From assembly GCA_002205965.3 (NCBI GenBank), contig NADL03000624.1:1116001-1180000 (forward strand): DNA of 64,000 nt, read 5' to 3'. Made by a program: the position numbers and the translations under genes. This stretch comes from Kappaphycus alvarezii. Lineage: Eukaryota; Rhodophyta; Florideophyceae; Gigartinales; Solieriaceae. This document shows, one piece after another, positions 47,343 through 57,848 of the stretch (its first letter is position 1; every line of letters starts with the position of its first letter). The notes beneath the pieces were generated by a model. The model had not been told where the DNA came from. It was given only the letters and a program-made list of their open reading frames with translations, and ran no database searches.

Positions 47343-48068
47343 GTGTCGTACAACAGGAAGTCAAAGGGCCGCCCTCCATCGCCGTCAGAGTACGACTCAG
47401 AAGACCTCGCCGACTTTCGTTCCCCGCCCACCTCGCCAATACTACCGATTGGCGAGGAAGAAGATCCCAAGACCCCGCTTCCTCCGTCGACTCCGAGAAC
47501 CCCCATCGCCTTACTCAGCCCCGAGGAGCCCAAGACACCGACGCCGACTTGCCAAGATCTTGTCTTACCGAGCAGTGTCAGTGACATCTCCCTTTGTTAC
47601 GGTCGAAGAGCCTCGCACCCCTTTTCGATCGTTTGCCCTACCCCATCGACCGGCCTTCGATCCTTACCCCCGGTCCCGAGGAAGCCGTCGCGTCCGACCG
47701 TCTCGAACCCGTCAAGGCCACCGACAAGTTCAAGGGCTCCTCCGAGAAGGCTTCAAGTACTGCCGGACGCCGCCTCTGTGTCGATCCAAAGGGTGGTAAA
47801 CCATCGAATCCGCAAGGCTAGGCCCTCGAAAAGGCCGCGGATGAACAAGAACCCGAAGTCCTCTCCGTTCCATTGTCGTCATTGTCAAGTGACCTGCTCC
47901 GGCCGCGTTCAGTACTTCGAGCACCTCCGTTCCCGTCGTCACATCCGCCGTACAAGCAAGAAGGAGTACAAGTGCAAGGACTGCAATATTGAGTTGTTCA
48001 GTGAACAAGACCTTGTCCGCCATCAGAACGGGGCTCAGCATCGACTCACAGTCAGAGGTCACAATTAG
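47343..48068 (+). CDS. Extra Gypsy reading frame with two U1/matrin-type zinc fingers
   Basis: An open frame of about 240 codons between the primer site and gag, on the element's coding strand. The first two thirds are Ser/Pro/Thr-rich and GC-rich (PKTPLPPSTPRTPIALLSPE). The C-terminal third has two fingers of identical spacing, C-x2-C-x12-H-x5-H: CRHCQVTC...H...H at about 47871-47942 and CKDCNIEL...H...H at about 47970-48035. This spacing defines the U1/matrin/JAZ class, which usually binds double-stranded RNA or RNA-DNA structures. No ATG opens the frame before the fingers, so translation may depend on splicing or a non-ATG start. Composition differs from gag-pol, suggesting capture of a host gene. 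Function in the element is unknown. Confidence 0.6.
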   Translation: MSYNRKSKGRPPSPSEYDSEDLADFRSPPTSPILPIGEEEDPKTPLPPSTPRTPIALLSPEEPKTPTPTCQDLVLPSSVSDISLCYGRRASHPFSIVCPTPSTGLRSLPPVPRKPSRPTVSNPSRPPTSSRAPPRRLQVLPDAASVSIQRVVNHRIRKARPSKRPRMNKNPKSSPFHCRHCQVTCSGRVQYFEHLRSRRHIRRTSKKEYKCKDCNIELFSEQDLVRHQNGAQHRLTVRGHN

Positions 48069-48362
48069 TATCTTTGTTTTCCATTAAAATTGCTTGTTTT
48101 TGAGTAAGAAAAAGGAAAAAAGCAATAAGTTCATTCTCAATCGACTTCGTGTGTGTGTTGTGTTCACCCTTCCGCTGTGATTGCAAGCTTTCCTCTGCTG
48201 CCCCCAGATCCTTGTAGTAGGACTTACAATTGTAAGTCCGTATCGCCATCAGGACCTAGACAGGACAACCACCGCAAAGCAAGAATCGGAAGAAGGGCTA
48301 CTATAACGCACCCGACGTGACTGACGTCAACCCTTACGTCAAAGAAGGAACTTTTTGTAAGT

Positions 48363-48435
48363 GCTCCTGGCGGATTTGAACCCGCGACCACCTCATCAGG
48401 AGCTACTTACACTTAACCACTAGGTCACCAAGACC
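48363..48435 (-). tRNA. tRNA-like sequence (degenerate) in the Gypsy leader, antisense
   Basis: On the minus strand a 73-nt segment has an A-box-like TGACCTAGTGGTTAAG and a B-box-like GGTTCAAATCC at tRNA spacing. The ends pair as an acceptor stem in six of seven positions counting one wobble (GGTCTTG with CAGGAGC), and a T-stem GCGGG/TCCGC forms. The T-loop is one base short and the anticodon stem is imperfect with a short loop, so no anticodon is assigned. It is probably a tRNA pseudogene or tRNA-derived insert, not a working tRNA. Confidence 0.45.
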
Positions 48436-51400
48436 GGAATTTGAAGGTGCAAGAAGAACCAATCAGGTTATAAATCACAATTTTTTCAAAAATCATTGCT
48501 GGCATTTTGAAAAACCAGCTTACTGGAGGCTTCGCATCGTGGGTAGTTTGCCCAGGAACCATCTAGGAGACTCTCTGTTACTCCAGGTGTTACAGAAATC
48601 GTGTACACGTATCACCACGTGTACACGTGTAAGGTCGGAAACTTCTCTCAGATACCAGGCCAAATACTGTTACTGGCTTTGTGAACCTAATCGCTATGGA
48701 TCAGCCGCAAGTCACCCTAGAGTCGCTTACGCAAATGGTGCTTCAGTTGCAGCAGAATCTTGAGCACGCCAATAACCAAATTGCGGCACACAGATCAGAG
48801 CTTTCTATTGCAGCGCAAAAGGTATCCTCCTTAGAATCTGAACTCGTAAACGCCCAAAACCAGGCCAGCTCGTCAAATAATGCCCTAGTGGACAGTCAGG
48901 CTGGCCCAAAGAAAAACAAGCCAACTACATTCACTGGGAAAGGATCAATTGCTAGCTGGTGCGTTCAAATGGACAACTACCTCGGGGAAATGATGGAAAT
49001 GGACCCCTACACATAGCACTCAGCTACTTGGCTGGAAATGCCCATGAATGGTGGATGGTCCACTTCAAGACAGAAGAAGGGAAAGGAATAAATTCCTGGC
49101 AGTCCCTGAAGGTTGCTTTGATCCAGCGTTTTGAAACGCTGAACAAAGAGAAGATCGCTCGAGACAAACTCGCCCGCTGGAAACAAGTCAAAGATGTTCC
49201 TACCTTCAACGAAGACTTCAACAAAATTATACTCGACATCCCCGATATTGGAGTTAAAGACCAGATAGATCGTTACTCTCGCGGTTTGAAGCCCTATATC
49301 TGGAAGGCGTTGTGCACCAAAGAATACGTCAATCTCTCCGATCTAATGAAGGATGCTGAGCGAGTAGAGTCGGCCTATCGGCGTTCTGGACCCGGTAACC
49401 TACCAAAGTCTTCTGGAGGAAGGAATGGAAATGGAAGCTCTTTTGCTGGAACCAGCAGTCCTGTACCAATGGAAATTGGGAACGTAGAAGTGATACCGGG
49501 GCTAAAAAGAAACACTCCCAATTTACAGAAGCTTGACAAAGAAGAACGTGAAAGATGTATGCGCGAAGGTCTCTGTCTCAGGTGCAGACAGAAAGGCACA
49601 TGGCCAAGAACTGCCCAAAAGCCCGGAGGAACTGATTGAAGGTCCCCAGTCAGTTCCAGTCATTGAAGAACCATTAGACAACCTTGTGTTAGACAAAGAA
49701 ACTCGGGAGTTATCATTGAATCAAACAAAAAGGTCCATTGTGTCCACCATCAGTCGAATGCAACGTTCATTGAAACATTCTCCCCTGCATTCGAGAGAAA
49801 TCACAAGGGCCTTCTCATTGTCAAGGGTACAATTGCTGGTGGACCAGCAAAAATCCTCATAGACCCTGGTGGTGAGATCAACTTCTTGAGTGAATCGTTT
49901 TGCAAGAAACATCAAATAAAGACCCGAGATTCCAGAGAGCTTGCTGAAATGGCCAACGGTGCGGACCAGATACTTCAAGAATTGGTAAATGCTGTCATTG
50001 TACATATAACTGCCTATACTGAACCTCTGTACTTTGCAGTAAGCCCATTGAAGCGTTATGATGCAATTCTTGGGAAAGAATGGTGCGCCTCGCATGGGGC
50101 AAAAATCAATTGTTTTAATAATGAGGTGAAAATCGAACATAAGGGAAATTCATTCATATTTATTGCTGATGATGCCGTAGTGAGTCCTTTTGTATCTTTC
50201 AATACCATAGTTAGTGATTTCGATGAGAAAAAAGAGTTATTTGCAGTTTTACTTAGACCGTTACATCTAGTGAAACAAGAGCACCAGTATACCCTCGAGA
50301 CATACAGAAGGTTTTGGAAACATTTGCTGACGTGTTTCCAGAGAAACTCCCAAGAGGTTTGCCACCGAGAAGGAAACAAGACTTTGAAATAGAATTAAAG
50401 GAAGGAGCAGAACCACAAAAGAAAGGTCTCTATAGACTTTCTGACAAAGAAATGTCAGAACTCCGAAAACAGTTGGACGAACTACTAGAAGCTGAGTTTA
50501 TAAGACCTAGTAAGAGCCCCTGGGGAGCTCCTATCCTATTCGTGAGCAAGAAGGATGATAGTCTACGGATGTGTGTCGATTACAGAGCCTTAAACCGGCT
50601 TACTGTAAAAAACAGCTATCCCTTACCACGAATTGACGACATTTTCGACCAGCTTAAAGGAGCAAAGTTCTTCAGCAAAATTGATCTTAGATCTGGGTAT
50701 CACCAGATTAGACTACACGAAGATTCGATTCCATTTACCGCCTTCAGAACACGATACGGGCACTTTGAATTTCTTGTTCTGCCGTTTGGACTCACTAATG
50801 CGCCAGCAACTTTCATGAACCTAATGAATGACATTTTCAAGGATCAGCTCGACTTATTTGTGATCGTCTATCTGGATGATATCCTATCTACAGTAAGACA
50901 TGGAAGGATCACTTGGATCACATTCGAACTGTACTCGAAATCCTCAGAAAAGAAAAATTGTTTGGCAAATTATCTAAATGTGTCTTCGGAGTTACAGAAG
51001 TCGAGTACCTAGGACACATCATTTCTCAAAGTGGTATTTCTGTTGATCCAAACAAGATAAGTGCAGTCATGGAATGGCCGATACCAAAGAATAAGCAACA
51101 AGTACAGTCTTTTCTTGGTTTTGTCAATTATTACCGGAGATTCATAAAAGGCTGTTCAATTCTTGCAAAACCCTCACAGAATTGACGAAAAACGTGAATT
51201 TCCAATGGAGCCACACTCAAGATGATGCCTTCAAAGTACTCAAGCAAACACTTTGTAGCGCACCGGTTCTCAGAAATTTCGACGCCACACTGCCTATCTA
51301 CGTAACCACAGATGCATCACAGTATGCAATTGGTGCAGTGCTGGAACAGGAAGAATTAGGTTCTAAAAGGCCGGTCGCGTTTGCATCCAGGACTCTTAAT

Positions 51401-53210
51401 GATGCGGAACAAAACTATGCGGCCCATGAAAGGGAACTTTTGGCCATTGTAGATTCCCTCAAGTGGTGGAGATCATACCTTTATGGTAATTCATTCACCA
51501 TTCACTCGGACCACTATCCCCTAAGATACCTAGAAACCCAAGAAAACTTGTCCCCGAGACAAGTGAGATGGCTGGAAAGATTAGTTAATTTCGACTTCAA
51601 GATAATACCCATCTCAGGAAAATCAAATGTAGTGGCGGACGCACTATCGAGGCAACCACAAGATGTGCCGTCACCTTATCAACGAAACAATTCATTACTT
51701 CAAGAAGTTATTACCAAGACATCCTCAGAATCCAATAACATTTCGACCATATCATTCACAAACACTGAGTTAGTGGGGTTGGTAGAAGATTATGGTAGGG
51801 ATGAGAACCTCAGAACCCATTACCAAGATCCTAAGCTCCCTTTGAGCGTCGAGGGATGCTTCTACTTAAAAACAAGAAGATCTGTGTACCAGAAGGAAAT
51901 TTCAGAGTCAAGCTCCTGCATGACTATCATTGCACTCCCAACACGGGACACCTAGGAATAAGCAAAACTATCAACAGAATATCACCAAAGTTTTATTGGA
52001 AAAATTTAAGATCGGATGTAATCCGATACATACGTTCCTGCCAATGCCAGAGAACCAAAGCAACCAATCAGAAACCCGCAGGTCTTTTACAACCACTAGA
52101 ACCACCGAAAACCAAATGGACCCACATAACCATGGATTTCATCACACCTCTCCCAAAGTCGAGAAATGGAAACAACGGCGTGTTAACAGTCGTTGACAGA
52201 CTTTCTAAGATGATCAGAATAATACCAACGAAACCAAACACAGATGCTCCTGAAACAGCACTGCTGTTCAAGAATCACGTATACCGAAATCATGGATTAC
52301 CAGAGAATATCATATGTGACCGAGATCCCATCTTCATGAGCAAGTTTTGGACAAAACTTTTTGCTCTACTAGGAACAAAGATATCCCCCTCCTCTGCATA
52401 CCACCCACAAACTGATGGACAATCGGAGATAATGAACAGGAAAATAGAGGAAATGATCCGTGCTTTCGTTAGCTTCGACAAATCAGATTGGGATAATTTC
52501 CTGGTAGACTTTGAAGTTGCTTACAACTCCTCTGTGAATGTCACCACAACTTTCTCACCATTTTTCCTCAATTACGGAATTCAACCACGAACAGTACCTT
52601 AGATGTTTTAGCGTCAGACAATCCAGCGGCAGCAGGTTTTCTAAAACATATGCAAGAAGCATTAAGGAAAGCCCAGAATCAGATCCGAAAATCCAATGAG
52701 TCCACCGCAAAATATGTAAACAAGAAAAGAAGGCCGTCTACTTCAAGATTGGTGATAAGGTTTGGCTATCAACAAAGAACTTATCACTTGAAGATGCGGC
52801 TGGATCACGCAAACTGAACCCAAAGTATTGTGGTCCCTTTGAAATAACAGAGGACATTAACGGTGTAACTTACCGTCTGCAGTTATCTCAACCGATGATC
52901 GACAGAGGAATACATAATGCGTTCCACGCTAGCCTCTTGAAACCGTTCTTTGAAGATGAATTCAACCGACAAATTCCACCACCGCCACCACTCCAATTTC
53001 AAGATGGACATGAGGAATACGAAGTTGAGTCTATACTCGCTCATAAAAAAGAACGTGGAAAAAATAAATTCCTTGTCAAATGGAAAGGGTACGGAGATCA
53101 TGAGAACTCGTGGCTTCCCGAATCATACCTCAAGAATTCACAAGAACTTTTGAATAAGTACAAGCAGAACCTCAAGAATCGGGGCGATTCTTCTCTGTAA
53201 GGGGGAGTGA

Positions 53211-53713
53211 TGTTGTATTTCACTCCACAGACCTTACAACTGCATATACTGTACTGTAGATTCAAACCACTGGTAACCTTGCAGCCAGGGCTACTAGGCA
53301 CTTTGCTGTCATTACACTTTCCTTACAGTTCTGAACACAGCGTTTGACCCCATTGGTACACTTGGAATAGTTACGGGCGAGTTGCACACTGGGATATTAC
53401 ATCATTGCTTTACCAATCAAAAGTCGCCTTGCTATCCCATGCCACCTGGACCAATGTACTTCTTACATCTTGTCAGAGTATGTCACTCTTGCCGACTACA
53501 ATTCTGAAAGCGCTGCTTACGATACCGTCAGGGCTGTTTTACGGGAATACCTTTGAATTCGCTACTGTTAGACTGCATTTTCTTTTAGTTTGTAGCTATC
53601 TTCAGTTCTATATAAACCCTGGTTTGGAGCGGCCGGCTTTACCCAGCCAGCCTCAACCAAAGTTTCAACCACAGTTCTACCTTGATCTGCTCGTGTGCGC
53701 TTAACACCCCACA
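53211..53713 (+). repeat. Gypsy 3' LTR
   Basis: 503 bp, identical in length to and apparently in sequence with the 5' LTR. The purine tract AAGGGGGAGTGA precedes it and fits the plus-strand primer. Confidence 0.93.
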
Positions 53714-56593
53714 ATAAGCGTTGACCAGCGGAAACTGATCAAAGCTTTGCGTATAGTGAATGAAGAAAGGCTTGTTTCCAAATTGCTTGAGCATAGAGGA
53801 CAGGAATGAGCCTTCAATGTTGGTGAACTCAATGCCACTTGACAGTTTACCACCATTTACAGGAAGCCCAATTGCAAATTTCCAGTGTTCCTTTGCCATG
53901 TCCAGGCATTCATTGCCCCTATCGTCATAGAGGACCTCAAAAAGGACATACTTCGTGTATAGACTGCACAGTACCGTCCTAAAATTGATCACGTAGTTGC
54001 CAGAAAATAGATATTCTGTTTCCAATTTCCGTCTCTCACTTGGAGGTCTCTGTTGGAAAGTCATCATCGAAAGGTTCTTCAACTTTACCGGATGATTTTA
54101 CATCATTTTTTGCATCATTATCTGTAAATTAAACTGATATTTTTTAAAGTAGCTTGTATAGCTTGTCGATTTCATCCTGAACATGTTGTGCGAGGCTATG
54201 TTGCGGTATTGCAGGTCGAACATCTTCGGTCCCCACATAAATCTGACGTCCACCGTTTCCAGGGACACAGACTGATCTGGCATCATGATTGATGTCAAGA
54301 ATTGGTTTTGCAACTGACCATTTGCCCCTCTTTTCGTGCTCCTTCTTCTGAAAAACTTCGACCATATCATCTGCTGAAAATGGTAATTCCTGAACTGTTT
54401 TGGAGCGTAGAATCAGCGCCAATTTACGACGCGCTTGCATCTTTTCTCTTGTTTCACGAACATTATCAGGTACAATTCATTACTGTGGTGCAGAAGCAAT
54501 AGATTTGGTGAAACCTTTTAGTAGTTCAAAGGCCTACATGGTATCATTACCATATAATTCGTTTGAAATAGAAACTGACTTCAGGGCAGCAATCTTAGGA
54601 TCAAAATCCGAACCAGCCCCTTCCTTCAATAGTAAGTAAATACTACGAATAATGTTGTGATTAGACTCAATTGGATTCTTCGAGTGTCGACCGGGGAGTA
54701 CTGCACGGATAGGAATGCCTAACTTGTCATGGTAGTCTTTAAACTCGCCGACATGAAAGGCCTTGTCAACTTGAATAGAGTCCGGTACCAGAATTTTCCA
54801 ACCGAAGCAGCTTCAAAGCCGAGCAAAGCATCGTGAAGCTTCGTGGAAGGCACAATGTGTGCAGCTGAATATCTGGAGACGAGATCCATTTAACGTGCCA
54901 TAAATATTACGTCCAAGTTGAAGTGATTAACGCAAAGAATATCATTAAAACTCGTAGACAAGGAACTGGTAGATACATTCCTACTAGGCTGTGGGGGAGA
55001 AGTGCACTCTTCCATGGTTTTTGCAACGTAGGATGCTATTTTTTCATTTCACAGGCTGTTTCTTTCTAGGAGCTTATAATCTGTGAGGGCTACGTGGCCA
55101 TAAACATGATTTTGAACCCTGTAAATTACGTTCTTGACCACTTTCCATTGCATATTATGTGTTGTTACAGCACTGAGGCATGATAAGGTTGATGCATTTT
55201 TTCGATTTGCGATGAACCTATCCAGTGGTGTGTAGCTTAGGAACTCGTGATCAACCATAGAAATATAATCCACGTTCCCGTCAACAACCAAGGCTAAAGA
55301 ATTTCTATCCAGGTGCTCTATGTTGGACTCCCTGGTAACATTTCCCCCGATTATCCAATAGACGAGCCTTCCAAGACTAAACGGGTTTCTTTGATAGGAT
55401 TTCCGTTCTTGGAGATTACTGTAAGAACAGTAGACCACAGAATGCGACGATCGGGGCCCGCATGCTTTTCTGTACCATATTGGCGGTGTTTGAGACCTTT
55501 TAAGGAACTATGTTTTGTTTAGCTTACTGTTTGTCGTAATTACAGCGTATTCATTGAGGAGTTGAGTCCAACCTGCCTAATTGCTGCATAAGGTGCTCCG
55601 CCATCAACTAACTGTCCACGTTGAATTTATGTAGGCAATGATGCCGATGATCCAGAAACTGTAGCCATGTTGAAAGAAACAGTTTTCTTCTTATCCTTAT
55701 CGCCTCGGTTGGATGCATTGCCCGAGTTGGACGAAGATACGTCACGATCATCGTGTGTTGCCTGTCTACGGCGAATCAAACGATTTGACATGCGATGGTA
55801 AGGATCCATCAGGATTGTGGTTCCTTTTCCAGTGACCATACTTGCCACACTTATCACAAGGAAACTTCATCGTGATAATATTTCTATTGCGAAGACCTCT
55901 TCCATGAATGGTTGCTCCAGAATAGCTAGCGTTAAGGGCATTGATATTTTCTGCTGCAGGCGAAGATTTGCCGCTCAGCTTATTTACAGATGATACTGAT
56001 TGATATGTTATAGCACCCAAAAACTGATCGTTGGTAGACTGAGCGTTTAGGTTGTCGTCAGATGGTGGAGCTGCTGCTAGTACTGATACACTCTGGGAAT
56101 CCCTAATTGCCGAATTGGACAGCAGCATGAGAGCTGTGATGTGTTCTGGGAGCTTAGTTGTCGTAGAAATCGAGTTGAACTTTGCAACTTGTGCAGAGAA
56201 CCTATATTTAAAGTTTTTCATACCTTCAGTTTTACCACGACGGGTATTCCTTAGAGCGTTGAAATAAATATATGCTTCACTCACAACAGTCAAGGCATCT
56301 CTTTGATAAACACTTACAACTAGCAAATGTACTGCGCTTTCACCTGTCAACTGTTCGGCGGATATGCCAGAGAAGAGGTCTTTGGCACGCTCATACAGTT
56401 GAGAATTGAAGCAAATAGCCTAGAGGGCATCAGTGATGTTGTTGCTATCGGATTCAGGTAATGCATTATGGAAAATTTGCCATAAGAGGACGGCATCTCG
56501 ATACTCCTCTTGGTCACCTATGCCATCAGTCCACGGAGGTAATTTGGCATCCCAAGGGAGCTAAGGCCTTGACGGCAAGTTAGACTGGGGCCT

Positions 56594-56604
56594 CTGGGCC
56601 CATA
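56594..56604 (-). other. Copia element 2 primer binding site (half-tRNA type)
   Basis: The plus strand reads CTGGGCCCATA at the LTR edge, the same initiator tRNA-Met anticodon-arm sequence as in Copia element 1, in an element with unrelated LTRs. The last two bases may belong to the LTR. Confidence 0.75.
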
Positions 56605-56903
56605 CCTAGGAATGGTTGGGCTGCAACCTGGGATTGAACTATTCGAAAACATGAGATGAGTTTTAAGACAAGGTACTTACTCACCCGTAAGATCAACTCG
56701 TGTGTGACTTTACTCACTAAGCATACGTAGACCTTAAGTAACAAAACATAGAGCATAAAAAACAAGGCATACAGGCTTGATCACTTGTAATGACATAAAC
56801 GGATCCCATTAAATAGAACACGACAAAGCAGACGGTCGTATCATGAAGCAACCGGATAAAAAGGAGACAAAACGAATTCACAAGACCGGTCGTCATATTC
56901 ATA
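56603..56903 (-). repeat. Copia element 2, 5' LTR
   Basis: Partner of 44788-45090, with scattered differences throughout. No clear 5-bp target duplication was found at the outer flanks. Confidence 0.85.
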
Positions 56904-57848
56904 CTAGTTCTCTAAAACGAAGTGGTGTAACTGAGACATTAAAGAGTTCTGTTCACGCTTTTCCAGTTTATGTTATGGTAAATTGATCTAATTGCTGAAA
57001 ATTGCTGAATAATAGAGCCGATCTGTAAGATTTTGAAATGTCATACATTGGAAAATAGAAAATTATTATCGTACCTTTTTTCAATGTTTCAACACAGAAC
57101 TCCATTCTATATCTATTTAGAAAAAATGAAAAATGAAAGAGTGGAAAAGGTGGAATGGGGACGGGGTACTAATTAATCCCACTGGAATTCTTCCTAGAGT
57201 CACGAGACAAGTGAAATTCGATGTGAAATGTGTTAGAATTCGTCTCATTTGACATTTCAAGGTGTGACCGGGAAATTTGGGATTTCCTGGTCATGTGTCC
57301 ACCGACTTGAAAAGTTGGGAAATTGGGCCACATTTGAAACAACACCATTTCCCACTTAAATGTTATAAATCCGATCAGTTACCCTATTTTTTTCAATACA
57401 TTTACGAAAAATACAATTATGATAAGTATGCACAGGGTCAGGCTGCGGTGCATACAAACTCCCTTGATTGTTTGATTATCTTTCTTTATAAACCCCCCGG
57501 ACGCATCGCCTAACCAGATCCTGCACCCCACGGGCGCTGCAACGGTCAGTTAATTCATAACGGCTACAGAAGTGCGACCAATCGCCGATGGAGATGTCGA
57601 AATCAGCCTCTCATTCAGCTTGCTGCAATATCTAAGCCTGAACTAATGCTATGCCAGCACGATTAGCATGCTCACCGGCTCCAGCTTTTCAGACGTTGAG
57701 CCGGTGTGCACGACAATCGTGATCTAAATAACGGAAATTTGTTGATCTCTTCAGATAAACAGGAACGAGTTTCCCGACTGTTCTTTGAATCTCCTTAAAG
57801 ATACGGTCAACGTACCAATTTTGAAATTTTAATAAATAGACCTAAAAG
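56904..57848. other. Noncoding; no supported gene
   Basis: AT-rich sequence between Copia element 2 and the transposase relic. A 78-codon plus-strand frame (57277-57513) has no recognised domain. The left end of the pogo-like transposon is presumably here, but no clear terminal inverted repeat was found. Confidence 0.4.

Larger units (their letters stand above)
46687..53713 (+). mobile_element. Ty3/Gypsy chromovirus inserted in Copia element 2 (young, broken)
   Basis: A 7.0 kb element with two 503-bp LTRs that look identical, flanked on both sides by ATAAG, a perfect 5-bp target duplication. After the 5' LTR: a leader carrying an extra zinc-finger frame (47343-48068) and an antisense tRNA-like sequence; gag from ATG 48696 with AHEWWMVHF and a knuckle; protease (ILIDPGGEINFLS, about 49.86 kb); RT ([19 protein letters not shown] and VYLDDIL, 50.5-50.9 kb); RNase H (TTDASQYAIGAVLEQ, about 51.3 kb); integrase (GHLG...CQCQR zinc site, then DRDPIFMSKF and HPQTDGQSE, 51.9-52.6 kb); and a chromodomain (EVESILAHK, LVKWKGYGDHENSW, about 53.02-53.12 kb). 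Chromodomains steer such integrases to marked chromatin. Identical LTRs mean a very recent insertion, yet the coding region shows a handful of breaks. Confidence 0.95.
44788..56903 (-). mobile_element. Ty1/Copia LTR retrotransposon, element 2 (old, split by a Gypsy insertion)
   Basis: LTRs of about 300 bp lie at 44788-45090 and 56603-56903; they differ at many places (roughly 80-85% identical by eye), so the insertion is old. Without the nested Gypsy element the length is about 5.1 kb, normal for Copia. Right of the Gypsy are Gag with a CCHH knuckle (CDKCGKYGHWKRNH, about 55.85 kb) and a protease/GAG-pre-integrase/integrase region (about 53.7-55.4 kb). Left of it are the start of the RT (SHVLYKVNQKDDGSLKLNAR, about 46.6 kb) and RT/RNase H (about 45.2-45.95 kb, ADASKTDN). 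A half-tRNA primer site lies beside the 5' LTR at 56594-56604. The element is broken many times, besides the Gypsy insertion. Confidence 0.88.
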
